Assembly (NCBI RefSeq): GCF_001422735.1
Contig: NZ_LMLZ01000020.1
Span: 653,272 to 717,271 of the forward strand
DNA length: 64,000 bases
DNA from: Acidovorax sp. Leaf78
Lineage (GTDB): Bacteria; Pseudomonadota; Gammaproteobacteria; Burkholderiales; Burkholderiaceae_C
Reading direction: 5' to 3'
In this document: in pieces, positions 42,771 through 51,867 of the stretch
Layout: every line of letters begins with the position of its first letter
Position numbering within the stretch: the first letter of the stretch is position 1
Made by a program: the position numbers and the translations under genes
The notes under the pieces: generated by a model
Told to the model about the DNA's origin: nothing
The model's input: the letters and a program-made list of their open reading frames with translations, nothing else
The model's database searches: none

Positions 42771-43637
42771 ATGCGGGTCCGACGCGTTGTCTTCGCCTGC
42801 ATCGCAGGGGTGGCGGCTTTCGCTCTGGTAGCTGCGGCTGTGGGTGAGTTACTCAGTCATCCTGCCCAGGGGCAGATCGGCCCCCCACCGCACGATTTTC
42901 CGGCGCAGGCATTTTTGGCGTACACGCCCGCCGGGCACGCCCTGGCCGGTTGGCTGACCAGCGGACGTCCTGGCAAGGGCGCGGTGCTGCTGCTGCACGG
43001 TGTGCGGGCAGACAGAACGCAGATGCTGGCCCGCGCGCGGTTTCTGAACCGCAGCGGGTATGCCACCCTGTTGATCGACTTGCCTGCGCACGGCGAGAGC
43101 GCCGGTGACCGCATTACCTTCGGTGCGCGCGAAGCGGCGGGCGTCGTGACAGCTTTGGATTTCTTGCGGCGCGAGTTCCCTGGCGAGCCAGTGGGCGTGA
43201 TCGGCGTGTCGCTCGGGGCGGCCTCCACCGTGCTCGCAGCGCCGACGCCACCGCCCGACGCAGTCATTCTGGAGTCGATGTACCCCACCATCGATGACGC
43301 GGTGGCCAACCGTTTGACCTCGCGCCTGGGCGCGTGGGGCGCCTACCTGGCGCCACCGCTGCTGTGGCAATTCCCGCTCCGGGCCGACGTGCATGTCAGC
43401 CAGTTGCGCCCTGTGGAGGCGGTGCACCGCCTGGGCTCGCCGGTTCTCATCATGGGTGGCACGCAAGACCCGTCCACGCCCTGGGCAGAAACCGAGCGCA
43501 TCTTTGCCGCCGCCTCGCAGCCCAAGGAGCTGTGGCGCGTGGAAGGGGCCGGGCATGTGGACCTGCATGCGTTTGGGCCCGCTGCGTATGAGGACACGGT
43601 GCTGCGGTTTCTGGCCCGGCACATGCCAGCGCGGTAA
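42771..43637 (+). CDS. Exported alpha/beta hydrolase
   Basis: A 288-residue alpha/beta-hydrolase. A hydrophobic N-terminus (MRVRRVVFACIAGVAAFALV) looks like a signal or anchor. VLLLHGVRAD is the oxyanion region, GVSLGAASTV carries the nucleophile Ser, QDPSTPW the acid and GAGHVD the histidine of the triad. The product class cannot be named. It follows metI by 40 bp but is probably unrelated in function. Confidence 0.88.
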   Translation: MRVRRVVFACIAGVAAFALVAAAVGELLSHPAQGQIGPPPHDFPAQAFLAYTPAGHALAGWLTSGRPGKGAVLLLHGVRADRTQMLARARFLNRSGYATLLIDLPAHGESAGDRITFGAREAAGVVTALDFLRREFPGEPVGVIGVSLGAASTVLAAPTPPPDAVILESMYPTIDDAVANRLTSRLGAWGAYLAPPLLWQFPLRADVHVSQLRPVEAVHRLGSPVLIMGGTQDPSTPWAETERIFAAASQPKELWRVEGAGHVDLHAFGPAAYEDTVLRFLARHMPAR

Positions 43638-43762
43638 CGGGCATTTCGCCGCCGGTGGGTGCCCGGACCGCCCGCCCGCCCGTCGGAGGTGTTGCGCATT
43701 CCTCCCAAGACCGTTTCCGAGCCACTACCATCGCCCATCCCTCGACTCCTGATCACCAGCCC

Positions 43763-44164
43763 ATGACTACCCTTAACCCCGCCCCGTCCGACGAATGCGC
43801 CCAGTTGCGCACTGCCCTGCTAGGCCTGCACCGCACCTTGGTGGACCTTGAGCGGCGCGACTATGAGAAGCAACACGGCCAGCAGTCTGCGGGGCAGTTT
43901 CTGCAGCTCATGGCGTACGACGAGTCCATGCGGTGGCTGGAGCCGTTGAGCCGGTTGATCGTGATGCTGGACGAGGCACTGGACGCGCAAGGCAAGGGCA
44001 CTGACAGCGTCGCCCCCACGGTGGTCGCGCAGCGGGTGCGCGACCTGCTGCGGCTCAACCGGGAGGAGCCTGGAGAGTTTGGTGCGCGGTACCTTCACCA
44101 CTTTGACCAGTCGCCCGACCTGGCGGTGGAGCACGCGGGACTGCTGCGTGCGTTGAATCGCTGA
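43763..44164 (+). CDS. Small helical protein of unknown function
   Basis: A 133-residue helical, mildly acidic protein with a coiled-coil-like start (LRTALLGLHRTLVDLERRDYEKQHG). No domain recognised. The ATG at 43763 is the best start; an upstream in-frame start at 43655 adds low-complexity sequence. It has no clear operon partners. Confidence 0.6.
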   Translation: MTTLNPAPSDECAQLRTALLGLHRTLVDLERRDYEKQHGQQSAGQFLQLMAYDESMRWLEPLSRLIVMLDEALDAQGKGTDSVAPTVVAQRVRDLLRLNREEPGEFGARYLHHFDQSPDLAVEHAGLLRALNR

Positions 44165-44361
44165 ACCGCTAACTTGCCGCGCTATGCAGCGGCAGGCGCA
44201 TCTGTTGGGGTCCGCAAGAAGCCTCGCCGAAACCGGTGTCGCGCCGCGCGACCTCTCGGTACGAGCGTGCAGCAAGGCACGGCACGCCCGGCGGAGCGGG
44301 TTGGCTCAGTGCATGGTTGCCGCCATGGCACCCGCCAACGGGCGCCCCAGGCCTCAGCGCA

Positions 44362-45426
44362 TCAGTCCGTCGATATCTTGTGTTCCGTCACCAGCTTGCC
44401 CAACCGCGCGGTGTCGCTCGCGATCTGCTGCGCCATTTGCGCCGGTGTGTTGCCGACGGGCTCGGCGCCGATGTCCTGCATGCGCTTCTTGAAGTCTGCC
44501 GACTGGATCACCTTGACCATTTCAGCGTTGAGCCGTTCCACGATCTCTGGCGGGGTGCGTGCGGGTGCGAGCACTCCGAACCAGGTGCCGATGTCGAAGC
44601 CTGGAAAGCCGCTTTCCGCCAGCGTGGGCACGTCGGGCAGTGATGAAGACCGCCTGGCCGTGGTCACCGCCAGCGCGCGCAGCTTGCCGGCCTTGATGTG
44701 GGGCAACACGGGGGTCACGGTGTCGAACGACATCGACACCTGGCCGCCCAGCAGGTCGGTGGTGAGCGGGCCGCTGCCTTTGTAGGGCACGTGCAGCAGC
44801 GGCTGGCCGATGGCCGCGGCGAACTGCGTGCCGATCAGGTGCTGCGCCGTGCCTGCGCCGTTGGAGCCGTACGAGAACTTGTCGGGTGACGCCTTGATCA
44901 GCGCCACAAGCTCCTTCACGTCCTTGGCGGGCGTGGTGGCGGCCACCGCGAGCACGTTGGGCACCAGCGCGACGGTGGTGATGGGCGCAAAGCTCTTTTG
45001 AAAGTCGTAGCCGAGCTTCTTGTACACGCTGGTGGCGATGGTGTGGTGCACCGCGCCCATCAGCAGCGTGTGGCCGTCGGGCGCGGCCTTGGCGACGTAG
45101 TCGGCGCCGATGGTGGCGCCCGCGCCGCCGCGGTTCTCCACGATCACCGGTTGGCCCAGGGCTGCGCCCAGCTTTTCGCCCAGCGCGCGTGCCAGCACGT
45201 CGGTGGTGCCGCCCGCGGCAAAGGGTACGACGATGGTGACGGGCTTGGTCGGCCACGCGGGCGTTTGGGCCCAGGCCTTGGTGCCAGGTGTCCCGCACAC
45301 GGCTGCCGCGATGGCGGCAATGGCGGTGTTGGCGATGAGGCTGCGGCGTGAAAGCAGTGCTTGCGGCGGCGAGCCCCGGGCGGGCTGCTGCGTGCCGGTC
45401 GAGCAGGGAATGGCGATGGGGTTCAT
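44362..45426 (-). CDS. Bug-family tripartite tricarboxylate transporter binding protein
   Basis: A 354-residue periplasmic binding protein of the Bug family that is greatly expanded in Comamonadaceae and Bordetella. A twin-Arg-like signal (LSRRSLIANTAIAAIAAAV) precedes WPTKPVTIVVPFAAGGTTDV, GAGATIGADYVAKAAPDGH and HVPYKGSGPLTTDLLGGQV. It binds a carboxylate. GGAG lies eight bases before the ATG. It is directly downstream of a tartrate-dehydrogenase-type gene on the same strand, so tartrate or a related acid is a fair guess for its ligand. Confidence 0.9.
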   Translation of the reverse strand: MNPIAIPCSTGTQQPARGSPPQALLSRRSLIANTAIAAIAAAVCGTPGTKAWAQTPAWPTKPVTIVVPFAAGGTTDVLARALGEKLGAALGQPVIVENRGGAGATIGADYVAKAAPDGHTLLMGAVHHTIATSVYKKLGYDFQKSFAPITTVALVPNVLAVAATTPAKDVKELVALIKASPDKFSYGSNGAGTAQHLIGTQFAAAIGQPLLHVPYKGSGPLTTDLLGGQVSMSFDTVTPVLPHIKAGKLRALAVTTARRSSSLPDVPTLAESGFPGFDIGTWFGVLAPARTPPEIVERLNAEMVKVIQSADFKKRMQDIGAEPVGNTPAQMAQQIASDTARLGKLVTEHKISTD

Positions 45427-45588
45427 GTTTGTCTCCGTTGTGTTTTTTGTGGTTGTCGTGGCGTGCACGGCTTCGCTGGCAGTGCTACGCGGGTCTTGCT
45501 TTGCCGGGGGAAGAAAGTGCCCGGTTGCGCGGGGCCCCTGGCTGGCGGTGTCTTCGCACCGCAGGGCAGGGGCTCGCCTCGCCCGGTC

Positions 45589-46677
45589 TCAAGCGGCGCG
45601 CTGCAGAGGCTGGTGCGCCAGCAGTGCGCACACGGCGTCCGTCACCTGCGCCGTGGTGGCCGTGCCGCCCAGGTCGCGGGTGTGCAGGGCCGGGTTGGCG
45701 GTGACCTGCTCGATGGCCTGCATCACCTGCCGGGCGGCCTCGGTCTCGCCCAGGTGCTCCAGCAGCATCACCACCGACCAGAAGGTACCGATGGGGTTGG
45801 CCAGGCCCTTGCCCATGATGTCGAAGGCCGATCCGTGGATGGGCTCGAACATGCTGGGGTAGCGGCGCTCGGGGTCGATGTTGCCGGTGGGCGCAATGCC
45901 CAGGCTGCCGGCGAGCGCGGCGGCCAGGTCCGATAGGATGTCGGCGTGCAGGTTGGTGGCGACGATGGTGTCCAGCGTGGCGGGGCGGTTGACCATGCGG
46001 GCCGTGGCGGCGTCCACCAGCTCCTTGTCCCACTTCACGTCGGGGAACTCCTGGCTGACCTTGGCGGCGATCTCGTCCCACATGACCATCGCATGGCGTT
46101 GGGCATTGCTCTTGGTGATGACGGTGAGCAGCTTGCGCGGCCGGGACTGCGCCAGTCGAAACGCAAGGCGCAGGATGCGCTCCACGCCCACCCGGGTCAT
46201 GATGGAAACATCGGTGGCCGCCTCGATGGGGTGGCCCTGGTGTACGCGGCCACCCACGCCGGAGTATTCGCCTTCGGAGTTTTCGCGCACGATGACCCAG
46301 TCCAGGTCCTTGGGGGTGCAGCGCTTGAGCGGCGCGTCGATGCCCGGGAGGATGCGCGTGGGCCGCACGTTGGCGTACTGGTCGAATCCCTGGCAGATTT
46401 TGAGGCGCAGTCCCCACAAAGTGATGTGGTCGGGGATGTCCGGGTCGCCGGCCGAGCCGAACAGGATGGCGTCCTTGCCGCGCAGGGCATCCAGCCCATC
46501 GGCGGGCATCATCACGCCGTGGGCGCGGTACCAGTCGCCGCCCCAGCCGAAGTTCTCGAACTCGAACTGCAGGCCGGGGTGCTGGGTGGACAGTGCTTCG
46601 AGCACGCGCTGTCCGGCGGGAATCACTTCCTTGCCGATGCCGTCTCCGGGAATGGTGGCGATTGAGTAGGTGGTCAT
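45589..46677 (-). CDS. Tartrate dehydrogenase/decarboxylase-type enzyme
   Basis: A 362-residue isocitrate/isopropylmalate-dehydrogenase-family enzyme resembling TtuC: IPGDGIGKEVIPAG at the start, ENSEGEYSGVGG, VTKSNAQRHAMVMW with the Lys and Asn of the site, NLHADILSDLAAALAGSLG and the metal-binding Asps. It would oxidise tartrate or a malate-like 2-hydroxyacid using NAD+ and Mn2+. It is divergent from a LysR gene and upstream of the Bug protein, a typical tartrate cluster. D-malate is an alternative substrate. Confidence 0.85.
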   Translation of the reverse strand: MTTYSIATIPGDGIGKEVIPAGQRVLEALSTQHPGLQFEFENFGWGGDWYRAHGVMMPADGLDALRGKDAILFGSAGDPDIPDHITLWGLRLKICQGFDQYANVRPTRILPGIDAPLKRCTPKDLDWVIVRENSEGEYSGVGGRVHQGHPIEAATDVSIMTRVGVERILRLAFRLAQSRPRKLLTVITKSNAQRHAMVMWDEIAAKVSQEFPDVKWDKELVDAATARMVNRPATLDTIVATNLHADILSDLAAALAGSLGIAPTGNIDPERRYPSMFEPIHGSAFDIMGKGLANPIGTFWSVVMLLEHLGETEAARQVMQAIEQVTANPALHTRDLGGTATTAQVTDAVCALLAHQPLQRAA

Positions 46678-46772
46678 GGGGGTAGGGCGTTGAACGCGGT
46701 GAGTGGCTGAATGGATGGAGCGGACTGTAGGCCTGGACGCGGCGCAGGAACGGCGATAAAGTGAATCCATCG

Positions 46773-46787
46773 TTAACCCTGGGTTGA
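46773..46787. promoter_or_regulatory. Candidate LysR operator in tartrate divergent region
   Basis: TTAACCCTGGGTTGA is an imperfect palindrome within the 121-bp spacer between the TtuC-like and LysR genes, 12 bases before the LysR start. It is well placed for binding by the divergent LysR protein. The T-N11-A rule fits only loosely. Confidence 0.35.
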
Positions 46788-46798
46788 AGGTCTCGCCG

Positions 46799-47809
46799 AT
46801 GAGTTCCAGCACCATCCAGCCCGCCGAACTGGGCTTTTTCTCCACCCTGGCCGCCAGCCCCAGCCTGAGCGCCGCAGGGCGCGAGATGGGTGTGTCGACC
46901 GCCGCGGTCAGCAAGCACCTGGCGCAGATGGAGCGGCGACTGGGCGTGGTGCTGGTGAACCGGTCCACCCGCCGCATGAGCCTCACGCCCGAGGGCGAGC
47001 TGCTGCTGGAACACGCGCGCCGCATCCTGCGCGAGATCGACGCGCTGGACGAACTCATCGTGCAGTCCCGCGCCAGCCCCAAGGGCCTGCTGCGCGTGAA
47101 CGCCACGCTGGGCTTCGGGCGCATGCACATCGCGCCGGCCATCTCCGACTTCGTGCGGCTGTACCCCGAGGTGGATGTGCAATTGCAGCTGTCGGTGCAC
47201 CCGCCGCCCATCACCGACGACGCCTACGACGTGTGCGTGCGGTTCGGCGAGCCGCCCGACGGCCGTGTCGTCGCCCGCCGCATCGCCCCCAACCGGCGCG
47301 TGCTGTGCGCTGCCCCGGCTTACCTGGAGCGCCACGGCCGGCCCCGCGTGCCGCGCGACCTGATGGCCCACCAGTGCATCGGCATCCGCCAGGGCGACGA
47401 GGCTTATGGCCTGTGGCGGCTGACCACCGGGCGGGGCAGCAAGGCGCACACCGAGTCCATCAAGATCACCGGCAACCTGACCACCAACGATGGCGAGATC
47501 GCCGTGCTGTGGGCTTTGCAGGGCCACGGCATCGTGATGCGCGCCGAGTGGGATGTGAACCGGCACCTGGCGCAGGGCCTGCTGGAGCCCGTGCTGCCGC
47601 AGTACCAGACGCCCGCAGCCGACGTGTATGCGGTGTACCCGCAGCGCCACCAGTTCTCGACGCGGGTGCAGACCTTCGTGAAATTCCTGGCCGAGGCGTT
47701 GGCGAAGTCGGGCGAGTTGGCGGGTGTGGATGTTGGGGACATCGCAGGGGCGGGTGCGAGGGCAGGGGCCAAGAACGCTGTGGCAAGGCGCTCCGCCAAG
47801 GTGCCTTGA
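46799..47809 (+). CDS. LysR-family regulator of tartrate-type cluster
   Basis: A 336-residue LysR protein: SLSAAGREMGVSTAAVSKHLAQME HTH, then SPKGLLRVNATLGFGRMHIAP and the effector domain. Its C-terminus has an unusual basic Ala/Gly tail (AGAGARAGAKNAVARRS). It is divergent from the TtuC-like dehydrogenase and likely its regulator. ATG 46799; an in-frame TTG at 46784 is less likely. Confidence 0.9.
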   Translation: MSSSTIQPAELGFFSTLAASPSLSAAGREMGVSTAAVSKHLAQMERRLGVVLVNRSTRRMSLTPEGELLLEHARRILREIDALDELIVQSRASPKGLLRVNATLGFGRMHIAPAISDFVRLYPEVDVQLQLSVHPPPITDDAYDVCVRFGEPPDGRVVARRIAPNRRVLCAAPAYLERHGRPRVPRDLMAHQCIGIRQGDEAYGLWRLTTGRGSKAHTESIKITGNLTTNDGEIAVLWALQGHGIVMRAEWDVNRHLAQGLLEPVLPQYQTPAADVYAVYPQRHQFSTRVQTFVKFLAEALAKSGELAGVDVGDIAGAGARAGAKNAVARRSAKVP

Positions 47810-47842
47810 GGTCGCGGTGCCCCAGGAACCACGGCTAGTGCT

Positions 47843-48688
47843 TCAGGCCGAAAGCCGCACCATCAGCAGCCCTGCGCATACCAGCACGGCCGACACGATG
47901 CGCGCCGGGCCCATCCGCTCCTTGAGCAGCCAGGTGGATATCAGCGCCACCAGCAGCACGCTGGTCTCGCGCAGGGCGGACACGGCGCCCATGGGGGCCC
48001 GTGCCAGCGCCCACACTGCAATCCAGTACGCGCCCATCTGCATGGTGCCCGCGGCGCTGCAGCGCCAAAGCATGGCCCTGTCCACGCAGAAGGTGCGGGG
48101 CCCCTTCCATAGCAGCACGATGAGCGCCGTGGCAATGCCGTCGCCCAGCGTCAGCACGACTGCAAAGCCGATGGCAGAGCCTGCCTGCCGTGCGCCCAGC
48201 GCATCCACCACCGTGTACGTCGCGATCAAGAGCCCGGTGAGCAGCGCGTAGCCCACGGCCTGGCGCTGCGTGGTGCCGGTGCTGCGGACCCATGCCAGCG
48301 ACAGCACGCCGACGCACAAGGACATGACGCCCCACACCGCGCCGGTGCTGGGCCATTCGCCCGCCAGCCACGCCGCACCCGCCATCACCAGCAATGGCGC
48401 CGAGCCCCGGGCGATGGGGTACACCTGGCCCATGTCGCCGTGGTTGTAGGCGATGGGCAGGGCGAAGTGGTAGGCGGTGTGCACGGCGATCGACAGGGCC
48501 AGCAACGGCCAGCTGGCCGACGCCGGCATGTCCACCCAGGGCAAGGCCAGCAGCGACAGGCCGCTGCCCAGGAGTGTGGTGATGGCCATGGCGGTGATGC
48601 GGTCGCCGCCCACCTTGATGGCGCTGTTCCAGCCGGCATTGAGTGCGGCGGACAGCAGCACGATGAAGAAGATGTCGTTGGTGAGCAT
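47843..48688 (-). CDS. DMT-superfamily (EamA) transporter
   Basis: A 281-residue membrane protein with about ten hydrophobic helices in two EamA halves (one to ~140, second from ~150). PIARGSAPLLVMAGAAWL and SALRETSVLLVALISTWLLKE mark the two conserved helix ends. It exports or imports metabolites; substrate unknown. It is divergent from the LysR gene at 48783. Confidence 0.9.
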   Translation of the reverse strand: MLTNDIFFIVLLSAALNAGWNSAIKVGGDRITAMAITTLLGSGLSLLALPWVDMPASASWPLLALSIAVHTAYHFALPIAYNHGDMGQVYPIARGSAPLLVMAGAAWLAGEWPSTGAVWGVMSLCVGVLSLAWVRSTGTTQRQAVGYALLTGLLIATYTVVDALGARQAGSAIGFAVVLTLGDGIATALIVLLWKGPRTFCVDRAMLWRCSAAGTMQMGAYWIAVWALARAPMGAVSALRETSVLLVALISTWLLKERMGPARIVSAVLVCAGLLMVRLSA

Positions 48689-48782
48689 GAGGGGCGCAGC
48701 ATTTTGTTTCGAAGCAGAATCATCTTTTTGGGTCAGACTTCTGTAAAGTGAAGTTCAATGACTGTTGAATTCAGAATTTCTG

Positions 48783-49727
48783 ATGCGAAACCTCAACCTC
48801 GACCAGCTGCAGACTTTGATTGCCATTGCCGACCTGGGAACGCTCGCTGCAGCGGCCCAGGCGCTGCACCTGGCGCCCCCCACGGTGAGCCTGCACATCA
48901 GCGAGCTGGAGTCGCGCCTTGACGCCACGCTGGTGGTGCGCGGACGGCGCCATGCCAGCCTGACCCCCGCAGGTCAGGTGCTGGTGGATGGCGGGCGGCG
49001 CCTGCTTGCTGCGTCTGACGAAATGGTGGAGCAGGTGCGCCGGCGCGCGCAGGGGCTGGAGGGTGTGGTGCGCCTGGCCACCACCGCCGGTGTGAGTGTG
49101 GGCCTGCTGCCGCCCTTGCTGGAGTGGCTGGCCCGCCAGAGTCCGGGCGTGGACGTCAAGCTCGATGTGCTCAGCTCGGCCGACGCCATGGCCCGCCTGC
49201 GCGCGGGCACGCTGGACCTGGCCATCGTGGCGCTGCCCCAGACATCCGGCGGCGGTGTGCAGGTGGACCCCTGGCGCAGCGACCCCATGGTGGCGTTGAT
49301 CCCCGCCGCGTGGGATGCCCCGGCGCAGGCCACGCCGCAGTGGCTGGCCGATCAGCGGTGGATGTCGTTCGGCCCGGCGACGCAGATGTACCGGCTCACG
49401 GCGGGCTGGTTCGCGCAGGCGGGCCTGAACCCGCGGCCCCGCATGGAGTTGAACCACCCGCTGGCGCTGCGCAGCCTGGTGGTGGCCGGACACGGCGTGA
49501 CCGTACTGCCGCTGGAGCAGCCGGGCGTGGCGGGCATCCATGGCGAGCAGGACACCGCGGGCCTGCAGGTGCGCCCGCTGCACCCGCCCTTGCTGCGCGA
49601 ACTGGGGCTCGCACGCAGGGCGGCCGAGGCGCAGGACCCGGCCATCCTGGCGGTGTGGCGCGCGCTGGACACGTTTGCGAACGTGGTCGCACCGCCTCCG
49701 CCTTCACACCGTGTCGTGCAGGCCTGA
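48783..49727 (+). CDS. LysR-family transcriptional regulator
   Basis: A 314-residue LysR protein, HTH GTLAAAAQALHLAPPTVSLHISELE, then EGVVRLATTAGVSVGLLPPL and the effector domain. Divergent from the DMT transporter, which is its likely target. Its last 24 bases overlap the end of the convergent LysR gene at 49704. ATG 48783 is used; a TTG at 48765 would add six residues. Confidence 0.9.
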   Translation: MRNLNLDQLQTLIAIADLGTLAAAAQALHLAPPTVSLHISELESRLDATLVVRGRRHASLTPAGQVLVDGGRRLLAASDEMVEQVRRRAQGLEGVVRLATTAGVSVGLLPPLLEWLARQSPGVDVKLDVLSSADAMARLRAGTLDLAIVALPQTSGGGVQVDPWRSDPMVALIPAAWDAPAQATPQWLADQRWMSFGPATQMYRLTAGWFAQAGLNPRPRMELNHPLALRSLVVAGHGVTVLPLEQPGVAGIHGEQDTAGLQVRPLHPPLLRELGLARRAAEAQDPAILAVWRALDTFANVVAPPPPSHRVVQA

Positions 49728-50636
49728 AAGAAAGTAACGCGCCGCTTCTGGCAAAGGCCTGTCCTTGCGGATGATGGAGCCGAAAGCGCCCATCTTGTGC
49801 TTGATGTGGCACGGCAGGATGCACAGCAGATTGTGCCGCGCGTAGATGTCGGCGATCGACAGGGGAATCACCGCAATCATCGTGGTGTCCGCAATCAGGC
49901 GCATGGTGGTCAGGATCGACGCGGTCTCGACCAGCCCGCGGGGCAATGGCGCATGGATGGCGCGGAACTCCTGCTCCAGCACCTCCCGCATCGGGCTGCC
50001 AGAGGGCTGCAGGATCCATGAATATTCGAGCAGGCTGTCGAACGGAACATGCTTCCTGCTGGCCAGGGGGTGGTCGACGCCCACCACCACGGACAGCGTC
50101 TCGTTCGCCAGCGGCTGGAAGATGAAGTCGGCCCGGTGTTCGGGCGCCACCCGGCCCACGGCGATGTCGATGGAGCCGTCCTTGAGCATCTCCACCAGCC
50201 TGTCGCTGGTGTCCAGGGTCACGTGGATCGTGATCAGCGGGTAGGTCTTGTTGAGCGCGATGATGGCCTGATTGAGCAGCGTGGGCAGCGGCGCCATGAT
50301 GCAGCCGACCGACACCCGCCCGGAGCTGCCGAGCTGCAGCTCGTCGAGCTCCCGCACCATGGATTCCAGCGAGCCGCGCATGCCCTGGAAAAACCCCAGC
50401 ACCTTCTCGCCGGCCTGGGTCATCTTCTGGCCGCGCCCGTCGCGCTCGAACAGCCGCTGCCCCAGCGCCGACTCCAGCTCCTGAATCATCTTGGTGGCCG
50501 CCGGCTGGCTCATGCCCAGTTCAGCGGCCGCACGGCGCAGCGTGCCGTGGTCCGCAAAGCTGAGCAGCAAGGCCACCTGGCGCATGCGCAGGCGGTTGAG
50601 GATCTGGGAGACCAAAAGCTGTGTGGTTTCAGGCAT
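49704..50636 (-). CDS. LysR-family regulator, probably of the acid-sugar operon
   Basis: A 310-residue LysR protein (RRAAAELGMSQPAATKMIQELE HTH; GRVSVGCIMAPLPTLLNQAI). This subgroup resembles GbpR-type regulators of sugar-binding and sugar-oxidation genes. It is divergent from the acid-sugar operon starting at 50800 with a 163-bp gap, so it probably senses an intermediate of that pathway. ATG 50636 is used. It overlaps the preceding convergent LysR gene by 24 bp at the 3' ends. Confidence 0.9.
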   Translation of the reverse strand: MPETTQLLVSQILNRLRMRQVALLLSFADHGTLRRAAAELGMSQPAATKMIQELESALGQRLFERDGRGQKMTQAGEKVLGFFQGMRGSLESMVRELDELQLGSSGRVSVGCIMAPLPTLLNQAIIALNKTYPLITIHVTLDTSDRLVEMLKDGSIDIAVGRVAPEHRADFIFQPLANETLSVVVGVDHPLASRKHVPFDSLLEYSWILQPSGSPMREVLEQEFRAIHAPLPRGLVETASILTTMRLIADTTMIAVIPLSIADIYARHNLLCILPCHIKHKMGAFGSIIRKDRPLPEAARYFLSGLHDTV

Positions 50637-50660
50637 TTCTAACAGCACAAAAGTTTGCGT

Positions 50661-50692
50661 GTACCAAATAGTACATATGAATCATAAATGAT
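50661..50692. promoter_or_regulatory. Two candidate operators before the acid-sugar operon
   Basis: Two short palindromes lie between the LysR gene and the operon: GTAC-CAAATA-GTAC at 50661-50674 and ATCAT-AA-ATGAT at 50681-50692. They lie about 25-55 bases before the regulator's start codon and over 100 bases before the operon. The surrounding stretch (50640-50760) is AT-rich, as expected of a promoter. Confidence 0.4.
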
Positions 50693-50799
50693 AGCCAGAG
50701 GTTATCTATCGAGTGCAACTTTTCAATATACGTTAATAGTATTTGTTCTTATATTCGCCACCCATCCGCTTATTGAAGCTTTTTGTAACCACTCTTTAC

Positions 50800-51843
50800 A
50801 TGATGAAGACAGCAAAGCCCGTCGTTGCCATCACCCTCGGAGACCCTGCAGGCATAGGCCCCGAGCTGATCGCCAAGCTGCTGAGCCAGCCGGGCATCAC
50901 CGATCAGGCCAACATCGTGGTGGTGGGCGACGAGTGGGTGTGGCGAGAGGGCCAGCGCGTCGCCGGGGTCGAGGTGCCCACCGAAGTGGCCGAGAGCTTG
51001 GCAGGCGTTCGCAGTCGCTCGGACACCGGTCGCCCCGCCTTTCTGAGGGTGGCCACCATCAGCCCGGACCAGGTCGAGATCGGCCAGGCCAGCGCGGACT
51101 GCGGAGCCTCGGTGCTCAGGGTGCTGAACGCGTGCATGGATGGCGCCAAGGCCGGCGAGGTGGATGCCATCTGCTTTGCGCCCCTGAACAAACACGCCAT
51201 GAAGCTCGGCGGTCTGGCGCACGAAGACGAGCTGCACCACTTTGCCGAGTACCTCGGTGTGGATGGCTACTTCTGCGAGTTCAACACGCTGGGCGACCTC
51301 TGGACGTCGCGCGTCTCCTCGCACATTCCGCTCAAGGACGCCGCCCAGATGCTGAGCCAGGAGCGCATCGTCGCTGCGGCCCGGCTCATCTACCAATCGC
51401 TGCAGGCCAGCGGCCACCCAGAGCCCAAGGTGGCGGTGGCTGCGTTCAACCCGCATGGCGGCGACGGCGGCGTGTGCGGGCGCGAGGAGATCGACATCAT
51501 CGCCCCCGCGGTCCAGCAGCTCAGGGGCAGCGGTTTTCCGGTGGATGGCCCGTTCCCGGCCGACACGATCTTCCTGAAGGCCCGCGACGGCCTGTACCAG
51601 GCCATCGTGACCATGTACCACGACCAGGGGCAGATCGCCATCAAGCTCATGGGCTTCAGCAAAGGCGTCACGGTGCAGGGAGGGCTGCCTGTGCCCATCA
51701 CCACACCGGCCCACGGCACCGCCTTCGACATCGCAGGCAAGGGTGCTGCGGATGTCAACGCGATCTGCAACGCCTTTCAGATCGCCACCCGCATGGGCCT
51801 GAGCCAATGGCAGGCCCGCCAGCGGTCCACCGCTACCCACTGA
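50800..51843 (+). CDS. PdxA-like 4-phospho-acid dehydrogenase
   Basis: A 347-residue PdxA-family dehydrogenase (MMKTAKPVVAITLGDPAGIG, TSRVSSHIPLKDA, NPHGGDGG, YHDQGQIAIK). Metal-ligand histidines are in HIPLKD, NPHGG and YHDQG. Catabolic PdxA2-type members oxidise D-threonate or D-erythronate 4-phosphate, usually with a DUF1537 kinase next door; none is present. It begins the acid-sugar operon, with a 24-bp gap before the dehydratase. ATG 50800 or 50803; no strong Shine-Dalgarno. Confidence 0.85.
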   Translation: MMKTAKPVVAITLGDPAGIGPELIAKLLSQPGITDQANIVVVGDEWVWREGQRVAGVEVPTEVAESLAGVRSRSDTGRPAFLRVATISPDQVEIGQASADCGASVLRVLNACMDGAKAGEVDAICFAPLNKHAMKLGGLAHEDELHHFAEYLGVDGYFCEFNTLGDLWTSRVSSHIPLKDAAQMLSQERIVAAARLIYQSLQASGHPEPKVAVAAFNPHGGDGGVCGREEIDIIAPAVQQLRGSGFPVDGPFPADTIFLKARDGLYQAIVTMYHDQGQIAIKLMGFSKGVTVQGGLPVPITTPAHGTAFDIAGKGAADVNAICNAFQIATRMGLSQWQARQRSTATH

Positions 51844-51867
51844 CGACCAAGAAGACGCCTGAACATC

